From positions 372,001 to 436,000 of the forward strand of contig MCFH01000035.1 in NCBI GenBank assembly GCA_002104945.1: a stretch of 64,000 nt of DNA, read 5' to 3'. Under the pieces are notes generated by a model. That model was not told the DNA's origin. It ran no database searches and saw only the letters and a program-made list of their open reading frames with translations. Every line of letters starts with the position of its first letter. Position 1 is the first letter of the stretch. The position numbers were made by a program, and so were the translations under genes. Positions 51,803-64,000 of this stretch are shown in pieces. This DNA is from Piromyces finnis (lineage: Eukaryota; Neocallimastigomycota; Neocallimastigomycetes; Neocallimastigales; Neocallimastigaceae).

Positions 51803-54800
51803 TAGTCTAAAAAAAAAAATATTAGTAATACTAATAAAAGCTGTAAATATTTAAAAATGTCCAAAAAATGTCCAAAAATGACCATTATATTTTTTACCTT
51901 TTTTTAAAGTTTGTAAAGCTATAGAATAATACATTAGAGCATAGTACATAAATTAATAACCTCATTTTAAAGAGTTGATTAATACTTTTCTTAGAAAAAA
52001 GATTCTTAAAAAAAAACAAAAAACAAAGCCTACTAAAGAATTAAGGCAACTACGTTAAATTGTATTCTTCATATCCTCCATACATAGTTTCTATGAATCA
52101 TTTTGAAATTATTCCATACGTTTGAATATAATTTAGTATATTTCTAGTATATTCTAATATATAAATAATAGAAATATTTTATGAAATGTTACACATATTT
52201 GTTTTTAATTTATAATAAAGTATCAACTACAAATTGTAATTTGGTTTAACCAATAATTAAATTGATTCTTTTATTATTTAAAATACAATATATTAATATT
52301 ATATTAATTATTAATTAACCATCGCTAACTTTAATTTATATTAAAATTTAATTTATATTTTTTTAATTAAAAAAAAAATTAAAAACATCTTTTTATAATA
52401 ATATAAATCGTAATTCAGTTCAGTTTATTGACTCAGATTGATGGTTATTTTTTTAAAAGTTTATTAATATCTTAAATACTATAATTACTTAAATGACATA
52501 CATGCATATATAGTATGGTAAGTACATTAATATATACTATTAAATGTAATAAAAACTACATTATAAATTTAATATAGTATCATATTATTGCTAAGGGTAT
52601 CATAATAAACAAAGAATATAAAATGTATTTTGAAATTGTGTAATAAAGGATGAGTTAAATCTATCCTCTCTATTGCCTATTATAAATATCTCTGTATGCT
52701 CCTTTACAAGATTACAACAGGTGTAAGCAAAGTTTATTTCCAGTACTAAAATATCAAGTAGGATACATATCCATAAGTGAGAATTAGTATGATGTATAAG
52801 TGACAAAACAAATTTATTAGATATTGATTTAGGCAATCAACTTTAACGCTTGTGTAATAAATGCTAATTTAGCATAGATAAATGTAATCTTGGAATAAAT
52901 TCATAGAACATTAAATTCAAATCGTAGCAGTAAACATTATGGTATATGATATTTATGATATGATATTATATATGTCCTTATAATTGAAATGGTGAACATT
53001 AAATAATACAAATATATTATATAATAGAATAAAATATAATATATTTGTATTATTTAATATTCACCATATATAATAGAATATACTTTAATATACTTTAATA
53101 AAATCTTTTTTCAACAGAAAAGCGAAAAATTTTATTATCAACAAACAAAATGAAATGAGTTGAATAGATTAATATTTAAATATGTAATATAATTTTTATG
53201 TATTATTCATTTATTAAAATCAATTATATTAAATCAAATAAATATATTAATATCTAATTTTTATTGGTTAAATTCTAATATAATTATTCATAAAACTACT
53301 TTCCTTTTTTAAGAGGAAAATAAACTATGAATTGCAATTTAATTATATAATATATTAATATTAAAACTATGCTATATATTTTAATAAAAGTAAAATATAT
53401 AGTAATATTTAAATACAATTAATTTCTAAATAATTCATAACTCAATTAGAATTTTAATCATAAAAAATTGTGCGTTTTTTTTATTTATTTTTAATATATT
53501 TTTGTATCAAATTTACCATTTACCATCCTTTTTTTTTTATTATTATTATTAATAAAATTATATAATATTTTTTTTAAAAAGTATATATATATGGAGTTTT
53601 ATTTTCACTCATTATTTGTTTTATATATTTAATATAAAAGAAAGCAAAAAGGGTTTTGTTTTAATAATAAACAAATCAACAATCAATTAATCATCAAAAA
53701 AGAAAATAAAAAAAAGATTTTTATATAATAAAAATTAATAAATTAATTAAAAAAAAATATATACAAAATATTAAAATTCAAAAATTAAAATTAAAATAAA
53801 ATATTGTTTTTTAAATGTATGAAAATACAACAAAATTAAAAAAAAAAAATCAAGAATTACAATAAATAAGGAATATAAAATAGTTATTTAATATCAAATT
53901 TTAAATATTAATTACAGATTTTAAAAAATAAAAATATATTTAAATAAGAGAAGTAAAACTTATTATACTGTAATTAATTTATTATAAAGTATAAAAAGAA
54001 TATTAATTTATTAAAAGATTCAAAAATTTATTGTTTTAAAACATTTTTTTTTTAATTGTTTTATTAAGTTCTGAAATATAATTTATAGTCTTTTTAAATA
54101 ATTTTATTCTTTGACTTATTCTATATTTATTTTTCCTTTTACTGTATATAAAAAATTGCATCATTATTCAATTTCAATACAATAGTTTAAAATAATATTT
54201 ATTACTTCTCATATTTATATATATTTTTATAAGGGTAAAAAGAAAAAAAAAAAAAGTAATAAATATTATTTAGTGAAAATAAATAGCTTATGAAACTTAA
54301 TAATATAGTCATTAATAATTTGTTTACTATTAATAAATTATAATTTTATTAAAAACAAAAACTTTGATATTTTTTAATTTTTTTATTTTATTTTATTAAA
54401 TAAAAATTTGGTAAATTTAACCTTTTTCTTTTCAATTTTACATTGCAAAAAAAAAAAAAATTAAAAAAAGAATAAAGTAAAAATAAACAAGTAATAATTA
54501 AACTTTTATAAAGAGGGAATTGAATTATTATAATAAAAAAGGTTATTATTCTTTAAATAAATATTAAATGCTATATTTCGTAATAAAGTTATTAACTTTT
54601 TTTTTTATATTATATTATAGCTGCTGGAATTTGCTTTATTTATTAAATGATTAAATTACTCAAAGAAAGAAAAAATATAATAATAAAAGATAATCAATTA
54701 TATATAAAAATATCATTATAATTAATATAGGTACTTTAATATATTGTTAATAAGTGTTAAAAATACACTCTAAATAATATTTAAGGTATTCTAAATATAT

Positions 54801-54889
54801 GAAAAAATACAAATTTAATAAAAAATCATACTTTTTACAGCAATTCAAGAATACTTTCTTTTTTCATATTTTCTTTATAGATTAAAAAT
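51803..54889. other. Divergent intergenic region, right part
   Basis: This is the promoter side of the giant-protein gene. Part of it (about 52590-52930) is less A/T-extreme and holds a 78-codon minus-strand ORF (52600-52836) of no recognised family, possibly a relic. A 32-bp inverted repeat follows at 52989-53067. The rest is A/T-rich, with nothing else recognised. Confidence 0.55.
52989..53067. repeat. 32-bp inverted repeat with 15-nt spacer
   Basis: The left arm 52989-53020 (from ATGGTGAACATTAAATAATA) and right arm 53036-53067 are reverse complements with a single mismatch. A transcript would form a strong hairpin. Confidence 0.9.
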
Positions 54890-57800
54890 ATGTCAGGTAA
54901 AATAATATATAAATGTATAAATGTTTTATTACAAAATAGGTCAAAAATGGAATTACTATATATAAAAAGATGTTATTTTTAGTCTTATTTTTATAATATT
55001 TGATTATTAATGTTAATAATATTTTAATTTAATCAATTTATATTTATATTGAAAATATTTTAAAGAAAAACATCTTAAAAACCATGAGTTAAACGGAAAT
55101 GAGAATGGAAGTAATAATAAAATCAATGGTTCAAATGATATTTCATCCAATTGTAGTTCAGGTTCAAATATGAGCCAGAATGGTTGTGGAAAAGGTATAA
55201 TTCGTAGATCGAAGGCTTTATATGTAAGTTCAACTATGCCATTAAAAAGTCAGGTTCAAAATAATGGCTCAAGTATTACTGCTAATAAAACAGTTACTGG
55301 TATATACAATTATGGTGCAAATAATACAAATAATTGGAACGAATTATCTTTAAATGCCAAAAATAATTTTATGAGTTTAGATCGTCACATGAATCTTCCT
55401 AACTACAGTCAAGTTATGTCTCCTCCTTCAACACCACCATATAAGGCTCAATCATTAGGTCCTAATTCTGCAATGCAATATTCAAATGATTCATTAGATA
55501 GAAATAGTGTATATTCTTTACCTCCTGCTAATTCAATGACTATTCCTCAAGCTAATGCTAATATTACTAATTCATCTCTTTCTCCAAATATCTTACCTTC
55601 TACAAATATATTATCTTCATCTCCACCTCCATCTTACATACTTATTAATGGTAATACAAATATGGAAGTATCATCAATTCATTCCCCTACTTCTACTTAT
55701 AATGTTATTGAAGATAGTAACGGAAGGAAATTATCCACTCCTTCTTTGCAAGGATCTATTCAAATAAATGGTAATTATAATATTGTTGAAGATAATCATG
55801 GAAGAAGATTATCAAATTCTTCACAACAAAATGCTATACAAGTTTCAAATGGTAATCTTTTCCTTCAAAATGCTTATTCATCTTCATCCAATACTATAAT
55901 TTATGGTTCACCCACTTCATCTCCTCCTTCTTCACCTAAACAACAAAATATAATGTATTCATTACCACGTAACTTAAATTCTTCTCAAGGTATACTATTA
56001 TCCCAATCACCTACTAATCAAGGTCCTGGAGTTGTTCAAAGGTTCAAGAATTCACAAGTTCCAATAAGTCAACGTTACTCCCTTCCAATTTTAAGTAATT
56101 CTTATACAATGATGAATCCAAATTATGTTTCCAAATCAAACACAACAATTGATTATAGCAATAATAGTCCAATGCATCATCATCCAAGTCAATATAATGT
56201 TCTAAGCTTAAAAGAAAGTAATACCATTGGTAATTTTTCTGGTTTAAATATTAATGGTCAGGAGTATTATGTTAAACCAAAAAGTACTTCTTCTTCATTA
56301 ATGAATAGTAATAGTAAAGGATCAAATCACAGTTGTGCAAACACAAATTCTATGATAAGTAGAAATGGTAGTAAGAAATCAAGCCGTAGTGCAAATTCAA
56401 ACTCAATTCCAGCTAAGATACCAGTGAGAAAGGATAGCTCATGTTTAGTTGATAGTTTTAATAGCAATTATTCTTTGAATGCTAACTCTTTGCCAAAATC
56501 TCTATCATTATTTACATCTCCTACTAACTCTCAGGGTAGTAATGATCTACCTACCAATATTCCTTCAGATAATGTTAATGCTTCAATTTCACCAGTTGCT
56601 GTTTCTCAACCTATTGATATACCACTTTCTTCTAGAAGTTCTAGTTCTGATACTGATTCTTCCTTCTCATCTTACAGAAGTAGTAATTATGTTATGAGTA
56701 TTACTCAAGGTAATCAAATGGAATCTACTTATGCTGAAGTTCATCAGTGTCCACCTCCCTATGAACATAGTTTTATGGATCAAGACAGTATAGATTTAAA
56801 CAATAATGATCATGATTTAATATTTGATTTAGAGCATACCACTTCTATTCCTCGTTCAAATTCTGATGAAAAGGAATTGATAGAAGGCATGCCTAATCTT
56901 TTCAATAAAAATCGTTATTCTAAGGAATATTCAGCATTTGATCATGTATCATTTAATAATGATGCATTGTCATCACCTACTGCCTTTTCTAATTTTTTGG
57001 ATTCCTATTCTAGAATTTTTGATTATTATGGTGTTGATGGAGAAGGGAAGGAACATAAGGAACAACATGATGAAAAAGAGAATCAACTTATATTGGAGTC
57101 CAGTGTTTCTGAAGCAGAAAATATTCAAAAAAAGAGAGAAAGTAATGAAGTAAAGAGAAATTCAAGTACTCTTTTAGGTGTTGATATAAATGTTGAAAAA
57201 GAAATTTTAAAAAAGAGAAGTACTTTAAGATCAAAGGATCGTATTATTGCGGATGAAATTCTTCGTAAAATGAGTATATCGCATGCTAATAGTGTTAAAA
57301 AGGAGTCCTTAACTCATAAACAAAATTCTATAATTAAAGAGAAAACTACGAATACAAATGATACAAATGCTGATTCTGAAGTTATAGGAGAAGCTTGTTC
57401 TCATGATAATGATGATGCTTCTGTTCCTTCTGGCGAGCGTCCTGGAAACAATTTAGAAGAAAACGTGAAATCACCTGAATCTGAAGATTGTCAAAATATT
57501 ATTTCAGAAAACGAAAGTACTGTAACTGAACCAGCTCAAATAATAGAAAATTGCCAAGAGGATATTTCAGGAAAATCTGTATTAGGAAAATCAAGTATTA
57601 CTGATATTCATTTATTAGATAATGAAAAGGATACTATTGATATTGGTCTTGATATTTTTAATGATTTCTATGAAAAATGTCTAGAAAAAATTAATGTTGA
57701 AGAATCTGATACCAGTGAAAAAAGTGACCAAAGTTCATCATTAATTAAAAATAAAGAATCTATGGAGAATATTCCATCAATTGATCGTAATAATTCAATT

Positions 57801-60800
57801 ATTGATTTTGATGATGAAATAAAGGGTAACTTTTTAAGTGGTTTTCTTTATTCAAACGTTCATACTACACCTTCTCTTGAAAATATAAAAAAATTTTTAC
57901 AAAGCGATTCGTTATCTGACAAAGAAAAGAACAACGGAGAGAATGAAATTAAGGTAGTTGCAAATCAACATAATTCTAATTTACAGGAACAAGAAATGAT
58001 TTCAATGGTACAAGATAAAGAGGTTGTAGTAGTTGAAACTAAAGAAAAACAACTTCAAAAAGAAAAGAAATCAAGTTTTCCATCAGAACCGGAACAAGAT
58101 CAAATTTCAAAAGAAAAAACAAATCATGATGACGCAAAGGTAATTACTAAAACTTCATTAACAGAGACTGAAGCCAATAAAGATTCTATTTCAAGTGAAC
58201 AACCTACAGAATCTAGTCCAACAGAAGTTACAGAAGTTTCTGTAACTGGAAAAGAGGCTTGTTTACCTAAGGAAGCTACACATTCAAGTCATCCATTACC
58301 TTCTATTCCAATTGCCCAGAAAAAAGAAATAGATGGACAAGCTGAATCTTTTGTTAAAAAGGAGGGTGATAAGAAGGAAATTGATAGTACAACCGTAAAC
58401 GAATTTAATACAGAAGCCAAGAAAGAATCATCTGAACCAGATGGTAATCCAAGTGATGAAAACAAACCAAAAGATGTATCTCTCTCTGAAAATGAATCTA
58501 ATTCAAGGGATGAAGACACATCAGAAAATGAATCTAAATCAAAAGATGAAGTCACATCGGATAAAGAAATAAAACCAGAAAATGAAAAGTTACAAGAAAC
58601 ATCAGAAAGAGAAAAATCAAGTAAAGAAGATTCTATCAGCAGTAATGATTCAATGAAAAGAATTGAAGTTATTTTGAAAAAGAATAGTGATCGTGGAAAT
58701 AGAATTATTCTTCCTCAGTCTATTTCTGATATTAATAAGGAAAATAAAGATGAAAAACCATTTATTCCTAATAACACAGAAGTTAAACAATTAATTGATC
58801 GTGGTTTATCAAATTCATCTGATCATAATATTGACAATACTCAATTTTTCTGGTCTTCAGATGTTCAAGCTAATACTGAAGTCCATCCTTCCGAAATATG
58901 TAACCATACAAATAGTCTTCCAGAAAAATTACTTGGTACTATTCCTTCAAGAAAGAAGTCCTTTGCTGAAAGCGCCTATGTTATTACTCGAGATAGTATT
59001 AGTAATGATATTAATGGTAAACCGGTTATTGATCCAAAGAATTATATTCGTTATAGAAGAAGTCGTGTTATTTGGGAACACTATAATAATTCATATTTAA
59101 AGCATCGTATGATGTCTTGGTCATCCACTGCTATTATTCGTTCAAAAACCATTGGATCTTGCTATATCAAACCTCAACATTCCACGAGTATAAGCTCCAG
59201 TAATAAAAAGAATATGCCAATTCGTTCTCATACCACAGAAGTAAAGTCAAATTTAGTAGGAAAAGGACCGGTTACTAACTATTATGAGTTCCTTACTCCT
59301 TCAATTGAAGCATTGAAAGAAGATAATGAAATGCTTACCAAGGTTGTTAATGACATGATTAAAAGTAAAGAATCTGAAAAGAATGATAAACAAGATTCTA
59401 CTATGAAGGAAGAAAAAGGAAAGAAAACTTCAATGATTAGTAATACTGAAGATAAGGAAGAAGAAAAAACAAAATATCCTTCCAAGGAAGGAAAATTGCA
59501 GACAAAGAAGGTTCAAATTAATGAAGATAATAATCAAGTCGTATCAACCACGACAACGGAGGAAATTATCCAACAATATATGCCTAATGATTCTTCCATT
59601 TCCTATTCTAAAACTATTTATGAAAATACTACCGAAGAGGATTTAGAAAGAATTGTTGAAGAAAACAGTAGAGCTAAACGCTCTGGTTGGGCTATTTGGT
59701 GGTCTATCTATGCATGCCAGGAAGATACCAATAATCGTCTTATGGAACAAAAACAAATTAATGAAAATGACAATAAGAACCTCTTAAGAAAAATAAGACG
59801 TTTTGGTAATAAGAGTAAAAAGAGCAAGAAACAAAAGAAGAAGAGAAATAGAAATAGTAATAATAAAAATAAAGATTCTGCTGTTGTAGTTCCTGTTGTA
59901 ACTAATTCCCCTCCTCCAAAAAAGAGTGAAAGAAAAGAATCCCTTTCTATCCCAAGACGTCAATCTTCTCTTTCCAACAGAAGACCAAAGGCACAAAAGA
60001 AAGAGGACATTCCATATACTCAAACACTAAAACCATCACCATTATTATCCCCACAATTGATTCCTGTTGATAAGATGAATAAAAAACCAAGAAGTAAATT
60101 AAATAGAGGTAGTATCATTAAAAACAAAGAAAATGAAGAGGATTATGGTTATTCATCTGATTCATCCTTTTCATCCTTATCTTCTGTATCTACTATTTCT
60201 TCTCTTTCTTCTCTCAATGAACATCTTCAGCTTTCTAATCAACAAGATCTTCTCCCAGTATCAAGTAATAATTCAAATGTGAAAGAAATTTTCCAAGATC
60301 AATTTTCAGAATTATCTGACATTGCCTCCTACCAAGGTAGTCCTCTTTTCTCTTCTGCCGATAAAGATATATCCAATTCACAAGAGTTTGATGCTATGGA
60401 AGATGTTTCATCACCATCTATTTCATCCTCACTTCCAGATGATTTTGTTCTCCCAACCGTATCTGAACCACAAGAGATATTTAATGAAAATAATATTCTT
60501 GATTCTGAAGAAAGAGAACTTTTAGTATCCTCGTCCTTCCAATTTGAAGAACTTCCAAACAATGTTACACCAATCTATGATCTTGCTGAAATAATTTCAA
60601 CCCCATCTGAATTAGCCTCTGCTCAGCCAATATTTGTTGAATCCTCAAGTAGTCCATCCCAAAAGGTATCTAATTTTGAATTAGAGAATGAAAAGTTTAA
60701 TGCTATTTCAAATGAGCTTTGTAAGCAAATGGAATCTATTTACAAACTCCAACTTTCTCTCCAACAACAATTTGAACAAATTTCTCTTCAACTTCAAGAA

Positions 60801-61736
60801 CGTCAAAGTGCCAATAAGACCATTCTTCAAGAAGAAATTGATGCTATCAAACAAGAAAATGAGTGGCGTCAAAATTGTGTTCAACAACAAAAATTGATTA
60901 AGCAAAAGCAATTAGAGCTACAAGATAAGCAACGTAAATTACAAATGGAGCAAGAATTACTTCAACAACGACAAATTCAACAACAAGAAATCTATCGTCA
61001 GGAACAACAACTTCAAATGCAAGAAATTCAACTTTCTCAATTAAAAATTCAACTTCAACTTCAGGAACAAATTAAGGAACAGCTTCAACGTCAACAACAA
61101 CTTCAACCAATGGAAACATCCATATCATCTTCTTCCTATTATAATGCCATGCCTTCTCCTAAGCCAGCTTACGAAGCATTAAATGATAAGCCTACTTCAA
61201 ATAATTTATTTGATAAGGAAATTTCCGAAATGTTTAAACAAAGTTCCTACAATCCATTCAATGATTATCAAACAATGGAAGAGGAGCAAGCTATTTCAGA
61301 TATTTCCAAGGAACGTATGGATATTAAGGATTTAATTCAAGATAATTATAGTAGTGATGAATCTGTCATTAATAGTGATTACTACAGTGACTTTACCTCC
61401 AATAGTGATTTTACTGATTATATCTATGATAGCACCACAGGTAGTGAATATTCTATTCATCATACTTTTAATGATCGTCTTCATATTTATAAACCAGAAG
61501 ATGATCTTCCCTATGCTCGTTTCAATCCATTAGTTGAAAAAGCTCTTTATCAATTATCCTGGAATAAGCTTACCAAAAATAGACGTTCTCTTCATCAACA
61601 AGTTATTATTCGTAACTTGATGATTTATTACTTTACCCTTAATATGGAAAATAGTCATCATTCACGTAAGAGTAGTATGCGTCGTAAAGTACCTCATATT
61701 AAAGGTGTCGGTAAAAAAAGATCCAGAACTAAATAA
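54890..61736 (+). CDS. Very large low-complexity protein, function unknown; 2 exons, first coding exon 7 nt
   Basis: Exon 1 is 54890-54896 (ATG TCA G). Exon 2 is 55066-61736. The junction is in frame and gives MSEKHLKNHELNGN and a 2225-residue protein; a later in-frame ATG at 55170 is the alternative start (2188 aa). Residues 1-600 are Ser/Asn/Pro-rich with SPPPSY and SPPSSP motifs and a two-copy repeat (about 214-266; YN-V/I-ED-x-x-GR-x-LS). Residues about 700-1250 are Glu/Lys/Ser-rich and acidic. Two more ordered islands contain Trp and Tyr: NYIRYRRSRVIWEHYNNSYL and RSGWAIWWSIYACQEDTNNR. The latter is followed by a strongly basic stretch. Near 1870-2000 a Gln-rich coiled coil appears. The tail has DLPYARFNPLVEKALYQLSW and a basic end. 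There is no membrane segment. I do not recognise the family; the protein is probably a scaffold or regulatory protein. Confidence 0.85.
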
Positions 61737-63348
61737 AATTACCGAAGCAATTTTTTTTTTCCTCTCCTCCTCCTCCTCCTCCAATGTTACCAATAAAAGC
61801 AATATACTAGTACTTAATAAAACAAAAACAAAACTAAACAAAAAAAAAAAAACCTATCAATAAAAACCAATTTTTTTTTAAAATTTTATTATTCATCCTT
61901 TTACTGTTATAAAGAAAAAAAAAAAAAAAGTATTTCTTGTATTATAAAAAAAATAAAAAAGTTTAAAACATTATCGTTTTTCAAAAAATAATTAAATAAA
62001 GCCAGCCATTAATAAAAATAAATCACCATCTTTATAATTTACTATGCTCTACAAAGTTATATACTAATTTTATGGTATACTCTTGAAGTATTAAATAATA
62101 TTTATTATTAAATATACTCTAGTATTCACTGACATTAACAATTCACTCACATTAACAATTTTCACTAGTATTTAAACTAGTATTATTTATTATTTAATTA
62201 ATTATAGTATAAAAAAAAGGTCATTAAAATGCTGTAACAAAAAAAAAATTTTTTTTATTCTTTTCAAATTTATCTATTGAATAATTATTATATTCATTTA
62301 TTTATACTATTAAATTTATTTATATTTATATTTATATATTTATTAATTTATTTTAAACTATTTTTTTAAAATGATTTTCTTTTCTAGATACTTTTTTTTT
62401 GATAAATAAATTCATCCTATAGCATATTAAATCTATTATACATATATTATACTAATATATATAATATATTAGTAATTATATAAAATAGCATGATCTAATT
62501 GATAAATAATATATCGTTATACTAATTAATTTTAAATGAACCATTCAATTCTATTTATTATATAATTTATTGATAATCTATTGATAAATATATTAATTAA
62601 TATAATAGAAAATATCCTGATTTTTTTTTTTTTTTTTTTACTTTTTCTATAATAATAATAATAAAAAAAAAACTTTTTCGAAATAATAATTAGAATAAAA
62701 ACTTTTTAAAAAAGTTTGACTTTTTTATTTTATTAAATTTCTAGTTTCATTCCTTGCTCTATTAAATAAATACAATTTAAAGTGGATGGAATTTTTCATT
62801 TTTTTCTTTAATTCCTCGTATGAAAAGTCAATAGAGTTTCAGATATTTTATAATAATAAAAAGGAAATGACATTTTTTTTTTTCCATTCCAAAGAAAATG
62901 TGGAATTTTTCATTTAAAAATTTTTATAATAAATAAAGTTATTATATATTATAAATCGACTATAATATATCAAATGAATTAAAATAATTGAAATTTAATT
63001 AAATTTTATATTAAAATTAAAAATTGAATTTTTTTTTTTTTTTTTTTGATTTCAAACTTTACAATTTTTTTTTTCTTTTTAAATTTAAAAAAAAAAAAAA
63101 AATAATTTTTAGAATGAATTAAGGAAGAAACCTTTTTTTTTTTTTACTTTTACTTTTAGGTTTCCTTTTATTAATAAGAATAAATATTTATTTTTATTTA
63201 TATCAATATTTATATTTAAAATTATAATTAAAAAAAAAAAAGGAATATTATTTAAAAAAAAAAAAGAGTTTGGGATAAAAAGGAAATTACACCTTTTATT
63301 ATAAAATCAAAATAAATAAAAAATAAATCAATACTTTTTTTTTTCTCT

Positions 63349-63383
<35 letters not shown>

Positions 63384-64000
63384 CATTATTTAATACAAAA
63401 TAAAAATATTACTTGGGATAATATTCGAGTAAACCAAAGAATAATCAAATTTCTAGAAAGAAATATCAATTGAAAAATAAAAAAAAAAAAACTATTCATA
63501 TTTAAGATATTATAGGTAAAACTTTTTTTTTTTTATATATATATATCAAAAGAAAAAAGGAACATTTATAAAGAATATTACAAAATAATGACATGAGCAT
63601 AGCAATAAAATAAAATAAAAAATAAAATAAAAAATAAAAAAAAAAATAATAAATATTATATTATAATTTTAATAAATTAAAATTAAAAAAATAGAGAAAT
63701 TTTCTATTTTTTACGTTTTCTTTTATTTTTTTTTTTATTATATTTTATATATATATATATATTATATAAAAATATTTATTTTTGACTTTTTTTAATTCTC
63801 TACAAAAAAAAAAAAAAAGTATAAATATATGTTATAGTATTATTAGTAAAAACATAAAAACTTTTTTGGGTGTTACAGAAAATTTTTAAAGTTAAAATAA
63901 AATGACCTTTTTTCTTTAGTAAATACTTTTTCGACTACTTTAAATTTGACTAATTCATTTGTTTAATATATATATATTTATTTATTAATAATAATATCAT
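61737..64000. other. 3' flank and intergenic region, no gene seen
   Basis: It begins with the 3' flank of the giant-protein gene, including a short (CTC)n run near 61764-61782. It continues as A/T-rich DNA with several long homopolymers, for example an A-run of about 30 near 63350-63380. No ORF, tRNA or other RNA is recognised up to the window end. Confidence 0.65.

Overview
The window is eukaryotic nuclear DNA of extreme A+T richness. It has spliced genes with short AT-rich GT...AG introns, long homopolymer A/T tracts, and AAT and AAAT microsatellites. The gene set points to a zoosporic fungus: a fungal-type saccharopine dehydrogenase (alpha-aminoadipate lysine pathway), a fungal metallopeptidase-jacalin protein, an LRR-guanylate kinase protein of the flagellar LRGUK type, and Ser/Asn/Gln-rich low-complexity proteins. 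Base composition and style best fit an anaerobic gut fungus (Neocallimastigomycota; Piromyces, Neocallimastix or Anaeromyces-like). The phylum is an inference; no rRNA or marker gene is present to prove it.

Ten protein genes can be supported. Where exons were joined, the reading phases agree across every intron. In order: a small RVxF-motif protein (+, 2554-3249); an alpha/beta-hydrolase lipase (-, 4 exons, 474 aa, 5592-7421); ribosomal protein uL11/RPL12 (+, 3 exons, 165 aa, 11820-12595); saccharopine dehydrogenase LYS1 (-, 2 exons, 371 aa, 14154-15493); a Metallopep-jacalin protein (+, 5 exons, 704 aa, 18116-20973); a SHANK-like Ubl-ankyrin protein (+, 7 exons, 858 aa, 21907-26306); a type II pantothenate kinase (-, 12 exons including 8-nt and 14-nt micro-exons, 426 aa, 27184-29591); a CDC50/LEM3 flippase subunit (-, 5 exons, 372 aa, 32863-35143); a CaMKK/Sak1/Ssp1-like kinase (+, 6 exons, 1027 aa, 39991-43566); an LRGUK-like protein (-, 6 exons, 913 aa, 44776-48477); and a giant low-complexity protein of unknown function (+, 2 exons, 2225 aa, 54890-61736). 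That is eleven entries in all; the first, a single-exon ORF of unknown family, is the least certain.

The genes are unrelated housekeeping, signalling, membrane and flagellar functions with no operon-like link. Divergent (head-to-head) gaps are long (about 4.4, 2.6, 4.8 and 6.4 kb). Convergent gaps are short (about 0.9-2.3 kb). RPL12 and LYS1 use clearly more G- and C-ending codons than the other genes, as expected for high expression.

The most notable non-genic item is a GC-richer insertion at 51231-51791. It has RNA polymerase III A- and B-box-like motifs, an A-tail and an 11-12 bp target-site duplication, so it is a tRNA-derived SINE inserted in minus orientation. Other items are a perfect 91-bp inverted repeat (32248-32446), a 3 x 45-bp tandem repeat at the left end, and large AAT/AAAT arrays inside introns and intergenic DNA.
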